Part shown: one piece after another, positions 8,337 through 18,969 of the stretch
Position numbering within the stretch: position 1 is the first letter of the stretch
Layout: each line of letters starts with the position of its first letter
Source: Staphylococcus debuckii
GTDB lineage: Bacteria > Bacillota > Bacilli > Staphylococcales > Staphylococcaceae
Reading direction: 5' to 3'
DNA: 64,000 nucleotides
NCBI RefSeq assembly: GCF_003718735.1
Contig: NZ_CP033460.1
Coordinates: 1,736,001-1,800,000 of the forward strand
Translations under genes and position numbers: made by a program
The notes under the pieces: model-generated
What the model saw: only the letters and a program-made list of their open reading frames with translations
What the model was told of the DNA's origin: nothing
The model's database searches: none

Positions 8337-10280
8337 TTATTGTTGTCTTTGTTTTTTCAAACGAATTTCATCAACTAAATTCCAAATGAATTCATCTTTT
8401 TCTACAGTTTCTTGATCTTTAGAACCATATTTTCTAACGTTTACTTCATTATTTTCAATTTCTTTATCACCAATTACAAGTTGATAAGGAATTTTATGCA
8501 TTTGTGCTTCACGGATTTTATATCCCATTTTTTCATTACGGTCATCGATTTCCACACGTACGCCTTGAGATTTCAATTCATCTTGAATTTGTCTTGCATA
8601 GTCGTAGTGCAAATCAACGTTTACTGGAATAATTTCAACTTGTTTTGGTGCTAACCAAGTTGGGAATGCCCCTTTTGTTTCTTCAGTTAAGAAGGCAACA
8701 AAACGTTCCATTGTTGAAACCACACCACGGTGAATAACTACCGGACGATGTTCTTCACCATCTTTACCGATATAAGCAAGTTCGAATCTTTCAGGCAATA
8801 AGAAATCCAGTTGTGCAGTTGATAAAGTTTCTTCTTTACCCATAGCTGTTTTAACTTGAACATCTAATTTAGGACCGTAGAATGCCGCTTCACCAATTGC
8901 TTCTTCATATGGCAAGCCCATTTCATCAACGGCTTCTTTCAACATCGCTTCTGCTTTTTCCCACATTTCGTCATCGTCAAAGTATTTAGCTTTGTCTTCA
9001 GGGTCACGATAACTTAATCGGAAGCTGTAATTTTTAAATCCGAAGTCCTCATATACATCAAGAATTAATTCAACAACGCGTTTGAATTCTTCTTTGATTT
9101 GATCTGGTCTTACAAAGATATGAGAGTCATTTAAAGTCATACCGCGAACACGTTGTAAACCTGATACTGCACCACTTGCTTCATAACGATGCATTGTACC
9201 TAATTCTGCAATACGAATCGGCAAATCTCTGTATGAATGCGGTTTATTTTTGTAAATCATCATATGGTGCGGACAGTTCATTGGTCTCAAGACCATTTCT
9301 TCTGTTTCATCCAATTTCATTGGCGGGAACATGTCGTCTTGATAATGATCCCAGTGTCCGGATGTTCTATAAAGATCAACATTGGCTAGTACAGGAGTAT
9401 ATACGTGGTCATAGCCTAATGCAACTTCTTTATCTACAATATAGCGTTCAATTTCACGACGAATTGTAGCACCGTTCGGCAACCATAATGGTAAACCTGC
9501 ACCTACAAGTTGACTATTCATAAATAAGTCTAATTCTTTACCGATTTTACGGTGGTCACGCTCTTTACGTTCTTCCAACATTTTCAAGTGTGCTTTTAAA
9601 TCTTTTTTATCGAAGAAAGCTGTACCATAAATACGTTGCAGCATTTTATTGTTGCTGTCACCTCTCCAATAAGCACCTGCAGTTGATAATAATTTGAATT
9701 CTTTAATTTTAGAAGTAGATGGAACATGTACACCGCGACATAAATCAGTAAATTCGTCTTGTGTGTATAATGTTACTGATTCGTCTTCTGGTATCGCATC
9801 AATTAATTCCAATTTATAAGGATCATCTTTGAAGAATGCTTTTGCCTCTTCACGACTCACTACTTTACGTTCAATTTTATAATTTTCATTCACAATTTGC
9901 TTCATTGTTTTTTCAATTTCAGGAAAATCATCTGAAGAGATTTTGACATCTGTATCGAAATCATAATAGAAGCCGCCGTCAATTACTGGTCCTACTCCGA
10001 ATTTCACGTCTCCATACAAACGTTTTAATGCTTGTGCCATTAAGTGAGCAGTAGAATGACGTAAAACTTCTAAAGCTTCGTCACTTCCTGGAGTTACAAT
10101 TTCAATTGATCCATCTTCTTCTAATGGACGAGTCAAATCCACCATTTTGTCGTTGAATTTACCAGCCACTGCTTTTTTACGAAGTCCTGGGCTGATAGAC
10201 TGAGCAATTTCCTCAGTAGTAATACCTTTATCAAACTCTGTACTGTTTCCGTCTGGGAAAGTAATATTGATTTTATCCAT
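8337..10280 (-). CDS. thrS: Threonyl-tRNA synthetase
   Basis: Charges tRNA-Thr in the cytosol. 647 residues, the usual length. N-terminal TGS domain ([13 protein letters not shown]), editing domain with [13 protein letters not shown] (about 75-90) and the later zinc/editing CRGVHVPST, then the class II catalytic core: motif 2 around [19 protein letters not shown], zinc ligand in RPMNCPHHM (Cys) and motif 3 [15 protein letters not shown]; a C-terminal anticodon-binding domain follows. GGAGG lies 11 nt before the ATG. Expression is controlled by the T-box leader just upstream. Confidence 0.98.
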   Translation of the reverse strand: MDKINITFPDGNSTEFDKGITTEEIAQSISPGLRKKAVAGKFNDKMVDLTRPLEEDGSIEIVTPGSDEALEVLRHSTAHLMAQALKRLYGDVKFGVGPVIDGGFYYDFDTDVKISSDDFPEIEKTMKQIVNENYKIERKVVSREEAKAFFKDDPYKLELIDAIPEDESVTLYTQDEFTDLCRGVHVPSTSKIKEFKLLSTAGAYWRGDSNNKMLQRIYGTAFFDKKDLKAHLKMLEERKERDHRKIGKELDLFMNSQLVGAGLPLWLPNGATIRREIERYIVDKEVALGYDHVYTPVLANVDLYRTSGHWDHYQDDMFPPMKLDETEEMVLRPMNCPHHMMIYKNKPHSYRDLPIRIAELGTMHRYEASGAVSGLQRVRGMTLNDSHIFVRPDQIKEEFKRVVELILDVYEDFGFKNYSFRLSYRDPEDKAKYFDDDEMWEKAEAMLKEAVDEMGLPYEEAIGEAAFYGPKLDVQVKTAMGKEETLSTAQLDFLLPERFELAYIGKDGEEHRPVVIHRGVVSTMERFVAFLTEETKGAFPTWLAPKQVEIIPVNVDLHYDYARQIQDELKSQGVRVEIDDRNEKMGYKIREAQMHKIPYQLVIGDKEIENNEVNVRKYGSKDQETVEKDEFIWNLVDEIRLKKQRQQ

Positions 10281-10311
10281 TCATAAACGCCTCCAATATA
10301 TAATCCTCTAC

Positions 10312-10570
10312 GTAAAAACAAAAAAACCTCCTCCCAATAAAGGGACGAGGTTATCGCGATACCACCCTAGTTCAGATAAAAACATGATTCCCGCATGTAC
10401 TTATCTATCTCTGCATAAGATAACGGTCTTGAGCCGGATATTCATTACGAATATCGATATCAACGAGGGAGTAATCAATTGCTATGATAACTGTATTCTC
10501 ATCACCAACAGTTTTCTGTGTATCAGGAAACAATTCATCTTATCCTCGATTTGTTTACGTTAATTCAGAT
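10312..10570 (-). promoter_or_regulatory. T-box leader of thrS
   Basis: The minus strand carries the T-box core AGGGTGGTATCGCG at 10368-10355, followed by a terminator (10352-10325: AACCTCGTCCCTT with GGGAGGAGGTT) and a long T-run. Upstream, GATAAGAT near 10535 can pair with ATCTTAT near 10417, closing Stem I. An ACC triplet (10427-10425), a Thr codon, lies on the 3' side of Stem I where the specifier should be; this last point is my inference. Uncharged tRNA-Thr would stabilise the antiterminator and turn thrS on. Confidence 0.93.
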
Positions 10571-10578
10571 TTAATTCT

Positions 10579-10606
10579 ATTATAACTCATTTTTTCAAAA
10601 TTTCAA
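10579..10606 (-). promoter_or_regulatory. Putative promoter of thrS
   Basis: Minus strand -35 TTGAAA (10606-10601), 16-nt spacer, perfect -10 TATAAT (10584-10579). The -35 overlaps the last bases of dnaI, whose stop codon is at 10605-10603. Confidence 0.7.
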
Positions 10607-11526
10607 TCGTCACGATAATTCTCGCCGACAAGTTCATACGGTGCTGCCAATGATTTAATACGTTCCATAATTCTAGCGGCTTTGGTTTTTTCTGCACCAT
10701 TACGTGTGATAGAAAGATGATGTTCAAGTTCATCAAAATCTAAATTTGAACTGAACAGCGTAGGAAGTTCGTGTACCATACGATAATGAAGTAATGGTCC
10801 GATGACTTCATCTCTCACCCATGGCGTTACTTCTTCTGCACCAATATCATCCAGCATCAATATATTCGCTTCTCTGATCCGTTGTAATTTCTTCTCAAAT
10901 GAATCATCTTTGAATCCGTTTTTTAAAGTACGAATAAATTCAGGTAGATAAACGATAGTTGAAGGAATTTTTTGCGACTTTAATTGATTAGCAATAGCAC
11001 CTAGAATAAAAGACTTACCCGTCCCAAAAGAACCATAAAGATATAAGCCTTTCACATTCTCTTTTCCTGCAATAACATCCTTACAAAACTTATCCGCTAC
11101 CATTGCAACATTTAATCTGTCACGCTTGTCCATATAAATATCTTTTAATTTAGCATTCAAAGTATCTCGCTGCATATGATGAGAGGTAATGAGATGTGCT
11201 TCTCGCTGTTCCTCATCGTGTTTGATCTTACATGGACACGGAAGATATTTGATTTTAATCCGTCCATTTTCAATATAAAGTTCTGGTACATGTCCTTTCA
11301 CAAAGTTAGGACAGTCAGCAAAATCATGTCCGTCATAATGCTTCTGCTGATCTTTATATTCTTGCAGAATATTTAAATCTTCATCAATCATTCGATTGGT
11401 TAATTCAGCTCGATGATTTTCTAAAAACTTTTTGACATCTGGATCGTTAATAACGTCCTTTTTAATCTTTTCGAATCGCTTTTGAAAATCAGGAGAAGTT
11501 TGCATTATATTACTGAAACGTTTCAT
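10603..11526 (-). CDS. dnaI: Primosomal protein DnaI, helicase loader
   Basis: Loads the replicative helicase during initiation at oriC and at restart. 307 residues. An N-terminal helicase-binding region includes a Cys-rich segment CPNFVKGH ... LPCPCKIKHDEE that probably binds zinc, followed by a C-terminal AAA+ domain with Walker A YGSFGTGKS (about 166-173) and Walker B ILMLDDIGAEE. The ATG lies after AAGGAGG and overlaps the dnaB stop by 4 bases (ATGA), indicating translational coupling in nrdR-dnaB-dnaI. Confidence 0.96.
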   Translation of the reverse strand: MKRFSNIMQTSPDFQKRFEKIKKDVINDPDVKKFLENHRAELTNRMIDEDLNILQEYKDQQKHYDGHDFADCPNFVKGHVPELYIENGRIKIKYLPCPCKIKHDEEQREAHLITSHHMQRDTLNAKLKDIYMDKRDRLNVAMVADKFCKDVIAGKENVKGLYLYGSFGTGKSFILGAIANQLKSQKIPSTIVYLPEFIRTLKNGFKDDSFEKKLQRIREANILMLDDIGAEEVTPWVRDEVIGPLLHYRMVHELPTLFSSNLDFDELEHHLSITRNGAEKTKAARIMERIKSLAAPYELVGENYRDD

Positions 11527-12944
11527 TCGTCATCCTCCTTCCATGTTTCTTTTAAATGTTTAAGAAAGTTTGCTCTATCTTGAGCCAGGCTTTGATCTTC
11601 AGCATCATCTGCTTTTCTTTTATTTTTACCGCTTCTCTTCTTATGTTCTCCTTTAATCAGCCAATCAGGAGTAAGTTCCTTCGAGGCAACTTGCTGACCA
11701 TAATTCTTAAATCTTGGCGGATTAGTATTTTGTTTAGCTTTACGTTGTTTTTCAGCTTCTTTCATATCCATCACATGTGCATGTGCTTCAGCGGCTGAAG
11801 ATAGTTCTTTCTTCTTCCAATTAGAAGCTATTTCTTGGATATAAGTCTTCGGCAATTGCATATCATTATTGAGCATTACGTATTGAAGCAGCATATTGAT
11901 AACACCAAACGGCAATTGTTCTCTCACTATTAAATCTTCCACCAGATATTTCTGTTTCAATGTAGGTTCAGATTTTGCCCAACTTGTCAGCATATCAATC
12001 GGACTTGTAGCATCCATCAACTTAAACCAGCTCTCATATTCTTCTGGTGTCTGAGGTGCTCTAGTCAACTCAATAACTTCTTCTTGCTGTTGGGGCGTTG
12101 TAGGTACATTGGCTTTAGCTTCTAAAGCGGGCAATTGATTTTCATGCTCAATGGCATAAAAAGACCGCGCTTGTTTGCGCAACTCTTCATATGAGATACG
12201 TTGATTGCTGGTAAGCGATTTTAAAATAAGTCCTTTCATTCCTTCTGGTGTAATACCATATAAAACGGCAAGTTGTGTTATCAGACCTTTCGCTTGCTCT
12301 TCAACAATTTCTGAACTGACAAAGTGATTGCTCAATAGTTGGTAAAGTGATTCAAAGTCAAATTGCACTCTATCTAAATTAATTCCTTTGTAAGAAGCGG
12401 TTTGAGTAATATTATTTTTCTGAACATTATCGAAAGCTTGATTAGGAACTTTGAAAACATCTGTAAAATTACGTGTAACCTCTTGATAATCACTTAAATC
12501 CATTTGAGTATGTTCAAAGTAACGTTTCAATTGGTGATAACGTTTATTCTCTACTTCTTTATAGAGATAAACAGAAAGCATAGGATCATTGAAAAATTGT
12601 TTAGGAGTTGGCGGTTGCACTAATTCATATACAAAATGTGAATTATCTTTGTTATGTTTCACAAATGTTTTAATTAAACCAATTGCTTCTAACCGGTTCA
12701 TTTCCTCACGAAAAACTCCTAGATTAATTTTCAATTCACTCATAATGACATAATGAGTGGATGCTTGATTATGCTTAGGATTCGCAAACTGTGATAAGTA
12801 ATGATATACACCAATCGCTCTCGTACCGATTAATGGAGTAAACAAACGGTTCAAAACCTCTAATTGGGCTTCTGATAATTTTTCAGATTGTAACACATTA
12901 AACGGATCTTGAGGTCGAATACCGAAATCGTCTTGGTTAAACAT
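11523..12944 (-). CDS. dnaB: Replication initiation and membrane attachment protein DnaB
   Basis: The Firmicute DnaB (not the E. coli helicase of the same name) helps DnaD and DnaI place the helicase and contacts the membrane. 473 residues. The N-terminal half has winged-helix character (LFTPLIGTRAIGVYHYLSQF); the C-terminal half contains the DnaB/DnaD domain with FYAIEHENQLPALEAK and VINMLLQYVMLNNDMQLPK...ASNWKKKEL. The C-terminus is highly charged and probably flexible. It starts 2 bases after nrdR and overlaps dnaI by 4 bases. Confidence 0.95.
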   Translation of the reverse strand: MFNQDDFGIRPQDPFNVLQSEKLSEAQLEVLNRLFTPLIGTRAIGVYHYLSQFANPKHNQASTHYVIMSELKINLGVFREEMNRLEAIGLIKTFVKHNKDNSHFVYELVQPPTPKQFFNDPMLSVYLYKEVENKRYHQLKRYFEHTQMDLSDYQEVTRNFTDVFKVPNQAFDNVQKNNITQTASYKGINLDRVQFDFESLYQLLSNHFVSSEIVEEQAKGLITQLAVLYGITPEGMKGLILKSLTSNQRISYEELRKQARSFYAIEHENQLPALEAKANVPTTPQQQEEVIELTRAPQTPEEYESWFKLMDATSPIDMLTSWAKSEPTLKQKYLVEDLIVREQLPFGVINMLLQYVMLNNDMQLPKTYIQEIASNWKKKELSSAAEAHAHVMDMKEAEKQRKAKQNTNPPRFKNYGQQVASKELTPDWLIKGEHKKRSGKNKRKADDAEDQSLAQDRANFLKHLKETWKEDDE

Positions 12945-12946
12945 AA

Positions 12947-13420
12947 TTAATTGTCACTCCGATTATTCTTTTCTTGCAAGATGCCTTGCATAGATTCCAG
13001 TAATTGGTCAACATCTTTAAATTCTTTATAAACAGAGGCGAAACGAACATAGGAAACTTGATCAACATGCATCAGCAAATTCATCACATGTTCCCCGATT
13101 TCTCGAGATGAAACTTCGGCTTGTCCTTCATCTCTTAAACGCCATTCTACTTTATTCGTAATATCTTCTAATTGCTGATAACCGACTGGACGTTTCTCAC
13201 ATGAACGAACTAGCCCATTTAAAATCTTTTCTCTTAAGAATTGCTCACGTGTCCCATCTTTTTTCACAACGATTAACGGACTCATTTCGATATGTTCGAA
13301 TGTAGTAAATCGGGTACCGCAATTTTCACATTCTCGTCGTCTGCGAATTGCATTGGCTTCGTCTGCATGTCTTGAATCCACTACACGAGAATGTGTTGAA
13401 TTACATTTAGGGCATTTCAT
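12947..13420 (-). CDS. nrdR: Transcriptional repressor NrdR
   Basis: ATP/dATP-sensing repressor of ribonucleotide reductase genes. 157 residues, the family length. The N-terminal zinc ribbon is complete (MKCPKCN at the start, [12 protein letters not shown] near 30-40), followed by the ATP-cone domain ([20 protein letters not shown]). First gene of the nrdR-dnaB-dnaI operon, a linkage known from Gram-positives. A -10 TATAAT (13456-13451) lies 31 bases upstream, with only a weak -35. Ribosome site GAGGTGAAA. Confidence 0.97.
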   Translation of the reverse strand: MKCPKCNSTHSRVVDSRHADEANAIRRRRECENCGTRFTTFEHIEMSPLIVVKKDGTREQFLREKILNGLVRSCEKRPVGYQQLEDITNKVEWRLRDEGQAEVSSREIGEHVMNLLMHVDQVSYVRFASVYKEFKDVDQLLESMQGILQEKNNRSDN

Positions 13421-13494
13421 TCATTTTCACCTCTCATATTAATTATGCCTATTATACTATAATCTTACTTAACACAAAAGAAAGCGGAACTTTT

Positions 13495-13551
13495 CAAATT
13501 TTTCAAAGCAAAAACCAGCTGATTGGAGCCCTACTTCCAATCAGCTGGTTT
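13495..13551 (-). terminator. Terminator of gapB
   Basis: Perfect 16-bp stem (13512-13527 with 13536-13551) about 20 bases past the gapB stop, with TTTGCTTTG after it on the minus strand. Confidence 0.88.
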
Positions 13552-13572
13552 AATATATGACAGCAGCAATGA

Positions 13573-14595
13573 TTAAGCTGTTGCTTTTTCTTTAGTATTC
13601 AATAATTCTCCGATTTCTACTGCGATATCAACGACACGGTTTGAGTAACCCCATTCGTTATCGTACCAAGCGATTACTTTTACTTTTTTATCATCCATTA
13701 CTAATGTAGACATTGCATCAACAATAGCTGAGTTAGGATTTGTATTAAAGTCTACTGAAACTAACGGCTCGTCTGAAACAGCTAAGACACCATTTAAATC
13801 AGCATCTTCAAATGCTTGGTTCACTTCTTCAGCTGTAACTTCTTTTTTCAAGTCTACAACTAAGTCGACTAATGAGACGTTTTTAGTTGGTACACGAAGT
13901 GCCATACCATGTAATTTACCTTCTAATTCTGGTAAAACTTCTTTAAGTGCTTTTGCAGCGCCAGTTGATGTAGGGATAATACTTTCGTTGCAAGAGCGCG
14001 CACGACGTAAATCTTTATGTGGGTTATCAATATTTTTTTGGTCATTTGTAATAGCATGTACTGTTGTCATCAATCCGTTTTCAATACCGAAATTATCATT
14101 TAATACTTTGGCAACTGGACCGATACAGTTTGTTGTACATGAAGCATTACTGAAAATGTCATACTCTTCAACATCTAAGTTATCGTTATTTACGCCTTTA
14201 ACAACCATTTGTACATGACCACCTTTTGAAGGCCCTGTCAATAATACTTTTTTAGCGCCAGCATTGATATGTGCTACTGCTTTGTCACCATGGTTGAATT
14301 TACCTGTAGCTTCTATGACAATATCGATATCTAATTCTTTCCAAGGTAAGTTTTCTGGGTTACGGTCTGAAACTAATTTAATATCATGACCATCGATACG
14401 AATACCGTTTTCAGTCGGTACTACCTCACCATCATATTTACCATGAGTCGTATCGTATTTTACTAAATGTGCAATTGTTTCTGGAGGATAGCTCGCATTA
14501 ATCGCTACTACATTTAAATCATCATTTTTAGAAGCGATACGTAGTACCATACGCCCAATACGTCCCATTCCGTTAATTGCAATATTCGTTGTCAT
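13573..14595 (-). CDS. gapB: Glyceraldehyde-3-phosphate dehydrogenase, GapB type (gluconeogenic)
   Basis: Interconverts glyceraldehyde 3-phosphate and 1,3-bisphosphoglycerate. 340 residues from the ATG at 14595; a GTG three codons upstream is in frame but overlaps the GAGGGGTG ribosome site. The Rossmann start NIAINGMGRIGR and the catalytic SNASCTTNC (Cys near 154) are intact. I call GapB rather than the glycolytic Gap because it lies alone next to nrdR and coaE, the known gapB location, and because it diverges from the typical glycolytic sequence (NASYPPETIAHLVKYDTTHG). GapB enzymes usually prefer NADP and work in gluconeogenesis; that is family knowledge. Confidence 0.92.
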   Translation of the reverse strand: MTTNIAINGMGRIGRMVLRIASKNDDLNVVAINASYPPETIAHLVKYDTTHGKYDGEVVPTENGIRIDGHDIKLVSDRNPENLPWKELDIDIVIEATGKFNHGDKAVAHINAGAKKVLLTGPSKGGHVQMVVKGVNNDNLDVEEYDIFSNASCTTNCIGPVAKVLNDNFGIENGLMTTVHAITNDQKNIDNPHKDLRRARSCNESIIPTSTGAAKALKEVLPELEGKLHGMALRVPTKNVSLVDLVVDLKKEVTAEEVNQAFEDADLNGVLAVSDEPLVSVDFNTNPNSAIVDAMSTLVMDDKKVKVIAWYDNEWGYSNRVVDIAVEIGELLNTKEKATA

Positions 14596-14661
14596 AAAAA
14601 GCACCCCTCGTTTTATATGTGTTATACTTTATGGAATCAGTATAGCATAATTCCGTAAAAA

Positions 14662-14675
14662 TGAAAGCGTTTTAC
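14662..14675. promoter_or_regulatory. Weak cre-like site upstream of gapB
   Basis: TGAAAGCGTTTTAC matches 12 of 14 positions of the CcpA operator consensus TGWAANCGNTNWCA; the last two positions fail unless one base is skipped. It lies between the coaE terminator and gapB. Catabolite control of a gluconeogenic gapB would make sense, but the match is imperfect. Confidence 0.3.
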
Positions 14676-14683
14676 AAAAATAA

Positions 14684-14720
14684 ACAAAAAAATTACTTAT
14701 CATTTATGATAAGTAATTTT
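14684..14720 (-). terminator. Terminator of mutM-coaE
   Basis: A 12-bp-plus perfect stem (14691-14702 with 14707-14718) with loop TTTA and a T-run on the minus strand, 32 bases beyond the coaE stop. Confidence 0.92.
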
Positions 14721-14751
14721 ACTAAGGATATACGAGGATGAAAAGGCTTAC

Positions 14752-15384
14752 TTATTTTCCTATTTCTTCTTGATTCTCCGCAGTTTGTTGAATATATCCT
14801 TCATCCATCAATAATTGTTCTAGATTTTGTTTTAATTCTAATAAAGTGCCGCGGTTATCGATGACATGGTCGGCCATACGTTGTTTTTTATCAATAGAAA
14901 TTTGACTATAAACTCTAGCTTTAGCTTCTTCTTGAGATAAATCATTACGTTCCATTAATCTTTCTACTTGGATACTTTCAGAAGCATATACCAACCAAGT
15001 TTCATCAACGGTATCTTGAAGATTATTTTCAAAAAGCAAAGGAATGTCCATAATCACATTGTAACCTTCACTTAAATATTTCTCTTTTTGATTCTCCATA
15101 ATTTCTCTAACAATAGGATGTACAATTTGGTTCAGCTCTTTACGTTTCTCAGCATCATTAAAAACAATTTCTCCGATATATTTGCGATTCATTTCTCCGT
15201 TGTCATCAATAGCTTCTTCCCCGAAGACTTGTTTTACTTGCTGTAAACCTTCAGATCCTTTTTCAACCGCTTCTCTAGATGCTACATCCGCATCTACAAT
15301 TTTAAATCCATGTGCTGCTAACAACTCTGATACTGTCGATTTCCCAGTACCAATTCCGCCTGTTAAACCAATTACTTTTCCCAT
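14752..15384 (-). CDS. coaE: Dephospho-CoA kinase
   Basis: Last step of coenzyme A biosynthesis: phosphorylates the 3'-OH of dephospho-CoA. 210 residues from the ATG at 15384 ([17 protein letters not shown]), which carries the P-loop GGIGTGKST at residues 9-17, followed by [13 protein letters not shown] and [11 protein letters not shown] (substrate-binding DxPLLFE). The open frame extends 10 codons further, into mutM, but AAGGAG lies properly before the 15384 ATG. It starts 17 bases after mutM, in an operon polA-mutM-coaE. Confidence 0.97.
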   Translation of the reverse strand: MGKVIGLTGGIGTGKSTVSELLAAHGFKIVDADVASREAVEKGSEGLQQVKQVFGEEAIDDNGEMNRKYIGEIVFNDAEKRKELNQIVHPIVREIMENQKEKYLSEGYNVIMDIPLLFENNLQDTVDETWLVYASESIQVERLMERNDLSQEEAKARVYSQISIDKKQRMADHVIDNRGTLLELKQNLEQLLMDEGYIQQTAENQEEIGK

Positions 15385-15401
15385 AACATGTCTCCTTCGT
15401 T

Positions 15402-16274
15402 CTATTTTTGACAATGCGGGCAGTAATGTGAGTTTCTGCCTGCTATCACTTTAGTATGAATAGGTCCGCCACATACTGGACAGACTTTCTTTTTATAAAC
15501 CTTTAAATAATGCTGCATTTGACCCGTTTTGCCATCAGCATGACGGTATGAAGATACACTTGTACCGCCATTTTCAATACCTAAACATAAAACTTTTACT
15601 ACTTCATTAAAGACACGCTCTTGTTCCTCTTCTGTTAATGAATAAACAGGACGTTCAGGGTCGATCTTTGCATTGAATAAAGCCTCGCAAGCATAAATAT
15701 TTCCGCAACCCGCAATGACTTTATGATCTAATATCACCTGTTTAATAGGTTTCTTATGATAAGTTTTTGTATTCAACTGATGTTTGTAATGCGCAAATGC
15801 ATTTTCATCAAACGGTTCAGGCGCCATGTCGGAAAAAGAAGAATGTACAGATAAATCTGCTACATTCTTAATTTCTCCGAAACGACGTATGTCTGAAAAG
15901 ATAAGCTGTTTGCCATTACTCAACTTAAAATTAACATGCCAGTGTTTTTTATAGTTCGGGACAATAATATCATCTAACGTATCTACAATGAAAAAGCCGC
16001 CTGACATCCCTAAATGACTCACAAGCACCCTTTTATCTTCGTCTGTTTCAATATAAAAGAGAATATACTTGCTTCTACGCTCTATACGTGTAATTTTATA
16101 TCCTTCTGAATACATTTTAAACATCGGCAAATCCATTTGTTTAATAATCGTATCTTTGCCGATTTCTTTACCTTTAATCACAGCATCTGAAAATTCTACT
16201 TCTTCAATATACTGATTTATTGCTAACGGTTCAATGCCGCGTTTTACATGTTCTACTTCTGGTAATTCCGGCAT
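15402..16274 (-). CDS. mutM: Formamidopyrimidine-DNA glycosylase
   Basis: Removes oxidised purines (8-oxoguanine) and cuts the abasic site. 290 residues. The catalytic N-terminal proline is present ([13 protein letters not shown]), with the conserved [21 protein letters not shown] helix-two-turn-helix segment and a C-terminal zinc finger (CPVCGG ... HYCPHCQK) ending the protein. It lies 15 bases after polA and upstream of coaE, a conserved repair block. Confidence 0.97.
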   Translation of the reverse strand: MPELPEVEHVKRGIEPLAINQYIEEVEFSDAVIKGKEIGKDTIIKQMDLPMFKMYSEGYKITRIERRSKYILFYIETDEDKRVLVSHLGMSGGFFIVDTLDDIIVPNYKKHWHVNFKLSNGKQLIFSDIRRFGEIKNVADLSVHSSFSDMAPEPFDENAFAHYKHQLNTKTYHKKPIKQVILDHKVIAGCGNIYACEALFNAKIDPERPVYSLTEEEQERVFNEVVKVLCLGIENGGTSVSSYRHADGKTGQMQHYLKVYKKKVCPVCGGPIHTKVIAGRNSHYCPHCQK

Positions 16275-16289
16275 TTATATACCTTCTTT

Positions 16290-18920
16290 CTATTTTGCAT
16301 CATACCAAGTTGGACCATAGTTGGTATCCACTTGTAATGGTACATCTAAATCTATTGCATTATCCATAATATCTTCAATAAACTTGCTGAAAGCTTCAAC
16401 TTCTGCTTCTGGAAGTTCAAAAATCAATTCATCGTGTACTTGTAAAAGTAAATGTGCATGAAAGTCTTGATTCTGAATTTCCTTATCAAAATTGACCATT
16501 GCTAATTTGATAATATCCGCAGCACTACCTTGTATCGGTGTATTCATGGCAGTTCTTTCTGCAAAACTTCTGCGGTTAAAGTTACGGCTCGTAATATCAG
16601 GAATATATCTGCGACGATGTAAGAGTGTTTCTACATACCCTTTCGCTTTCGCATCTTTAACAATATCGCTCATGTATTGTTTGACCCCTGGGAAACTATC
16701 TAAATAGTCATCGATAAATTGTTTTGCAGCTTTTCTAGAAATTCCGAGACTTTGGCTTAAGCCGTAATCACTAATACCATAAACAATACCGAAGTTGACT
16801 GCTTTAGCTTGGCGACGCATTAATCCATCGACTTCATCCGGTTCTACACCAAACACTTTCATGGCAGTGGCCGTATGGATATCATGCCCCTCTCTAAAGG
16901 CTTTAATCATACTTTCATCTTGTGTAATATGTGCCAGCACTCGTAATTCGATTTGTGAATAGTCAGCTGAGAGAATGACATTACCTGGTTCTGCAGGTTT
17001 AAATGCTTTTCTTATTCTTCTTCCTTCTTCTAAGCGGACTGGAATATTTTGTAAGTTCGGATCAACAGAAGATAAGCGTCCAGTCTGTGCCAAAGTTTGA
17101 TTAAAGTGCGTATGAATACGATGGTCTTTTTGTATTACCTTTTGCAGTCCTTCTATATAAGTGGACTGTAATTTAGAGAGCTGACGATATTCAAGTATAT
17201 CATCAATAATAGGATGTTCTCCTTGTAATTGCTCAAGCACATCTACTGCAGTAGAGTAACCTGTTTTAGTCTTTTTAATCACCGGTAATTCAAGTTTTTC
17301 AAATAGTACAACTCCCAGTTGTTTTGGTGAATTGATATTAAAATCTTCCCCAGCTGCCTCATGAATGCGTTCAATAAGGGTATCCAACTTTCCTTGAATT
17401 TCTTTTTCCATTTCTTGCAGTTCGTCAACATCTGTATAAATTCCTAGTTCTTCCATTTCTCCTAAAATACGAGCGAGTGGAAGTTCTAATGACTTAAAGA
17501 GTTCAAGTTGATTGTATTCTTCCAGTTGGTCATACATTAGCGGTGTGCTTGCAGAGATAGCATCTAAAATGGCTGCAATATAAGGGTTCATCACTTCATC
17601 GTCAGGTATTAGACGTTTACGGCCTTTACCGTAAATATTGACCGCTTCAGCCACATAATTCTGGCCATAATGCTGAACAACAGAATAGACATCATCGATA
17701 CTTCTGGAAGGATCTAAGATATAACTTGCTAACATGACATCAAAAGCAATATTTTGAATATTTATATTTAATCGATGCGCTTCAGCATATGTTTTCTTAG
17801 CGTCATAAACCAATTTTCGCGTGTTTTTATCTTCCAGCCATTTGACCAATTCAGGATAATTTCGAATAGTATCGGCATCGATTACAACAAAGTGACCATC
17901 AGCCTTTAATCCGAATTTAAGAATATCAGCTGTTAAATAGTCTCCTTCACCTACTTCAAAATGCACTGCTGCTTCAGATAAATCATTGAAATCAATATTA
18001 TTAAAGTCGTGTTCCACTTCATATTCACGTTTTTCTTCAGTTTTATCTTCTGCATCTACATCAATTTGATTCAACATTTGTTTGAAATCTAATTCTTTAA
18101 ATAAATCAATTTTCGCTGTTTGGTCCACTTCTTCAGGGAGTTTTGTGTCTTTTAAAGTGACTTCAATTGGACTGTCTCGTTTGATAGTCGCTAACTGTTT
18201 GCTCATTAAAGCATCATCATGACCATTTTCGAGTTTTTCTTTTAATTTTTTACCTGAAACTTCATCTATATGTTGATAGAGATTTTCTACAGAGTCATAT
18301 TGATTCAGTAATTTGATTGCTGTTTTTTCACCGACACCAGCTATTCCAGGGATATTATCAGAAGTATCTCCCATTAATCCTTTCATATCAATAATCTGTG
18401 AAGGTTGTAGGCCGTTATACTTTTCAGCAATGAATTCAGGTGTGTAATGGTCGACATCTGTTACGCCTTTTTTTGTATAATATATCGTTACATTTTCAGA
18501 AGCTAATTGCGTCAAGTCACGATCTCCTGTAACAATAATCGTTTTGATACCTGCTTTATCTGCTTCTTTACTCAAAGTCCCAATAATATCATCTGCTTCA
18601 TAATTCTCCAGCTCGTAATGCTTAATTTGATACGCATCTAATAATTGGCGAATTAAAGGGAACTGCTCGCTCAATTCTGGTGGTGTCTTTTGACGTCCAC
18701 CTTTATAATCACTGAAAGTTTGATGTCTGAATGTGGTTTTACCTGCATCAAATGCTACTAAAAAGTGCGTCGGCTTCTCTTCTTTTTTAATTTTTTCTAA
18801 TAACATCGCGAAACCATAAATAGCATTGGTATGGATACCCGCACGATTTGTCAAAAGAGGTAAAGCATAAAATGCGCGGAAACTTAAACTATTTCCATCA
18901 ATTAATACTAACTTTTCCAC
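16290..18920 (-). CDS. polA: DNA polymerase I, GTG start
   Basis: Repair and Okazaki-fragment polymerase with 5'-3' exonuclease. 876 residues. N-terminal exonuclease domain (LVLIDGNSLSFRAFYAL, DIIGTLSKEADK, GLMGDTSDNIPGI) covers about 1-290. The middle 3'-5' exonuclease domain keeps its fold but appears to lack the usual acidic catalytic set, as in Bacillus Pol I. The polymerase domain has motif A ADYSQIELRVLAHI, O-helix RRQAKAVNFGIVYG and motif C QVHDELIFE. The start is GTG (18920-18918) behind CAGGAGG. First gene of polA-mutM-coaE. Confidence 0.97.
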   Translation of the reverse strand: MEKLVLIDGNSLSFRAFYALPLLTNRAGIHTNAIYGFAMLLEKIKKEEKPTHFLVAFDAGKTTFRHQTFSDYKGGRQKTPPELSEQFPLIRQLLDAYQIKHYELENYEADDIIGTLSKEADKAGIKTIIVTGDRDLTQLASENVTIYYTKKGVTDVDHYTPEFIAEKYNGLQPSQIIDMKGLMGDTSDNIPGIAGVGEKTAIKLLNQYDSVENLYQHIDEVSGKKLKEKLENGHDDALMSKQLATIKRDSPIEVTLKDTKLPEEVDQTAKIDLFKELDFKQMLNQIDVDAEDKTEEKREYEVEHDFNNIDFNDLSEAAVHFEVGEGDYLTADILKFGLKADGHFVVIDADTIRNYPELVKWLEDKNTRKLVYDAKKTYAEAHRLNINIQNIAFDVMLASYILDPSRSIDDVYSVVQHYGQNYVAEAVNIYGKGRKRLIPDDEVMNPYIAAILDAISASTPLMYDQLEEYNQLELFKSLELPLARILGEMEELGIYTDVDELQEMEKEIQGKLDTLIERIHEAAGEDFNINSPKQLGVVLFEKLELPVIKKTKTGYSTAVDVLEQLQGEHPIIDDILEYRQLSKLQSTYIEGLQKVIQKDHRIHTHFNQTLAQTGRLSSVDPNLQNIPVRLEEGRRIRKAFKPAEPGNVILSADYSQIELRVLAHITQDESMIKAFREGHDIHTATAMKVFGVEPDEVDGLMRRQAKAVNFGIVYGISDYGLSQSLGISRKAAKQFIDDYLDSFPGVKQYMSDIVKDAKAKGYVETLLHRRRYIPDITSRNFNRRSFAERTAMNTPIQGSAADIIKLAMVNFDKEIQNQDFHAHLLLQVHDELIFELPEAEVEAFSKFIEDIMDNAIDLDVPLQVDTNYGPTWYDAK

Positions 18921-18969
18921 GTTATAACCTCCTGAATTGATTTAATTCTATTTTATCATAAGTATATCT

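Noticed and set aside
10267..10563. 98-codon plus-strand frame upstream of thrS
   Set aside because: It is antisense to the T-box leader and has no ribosome site.
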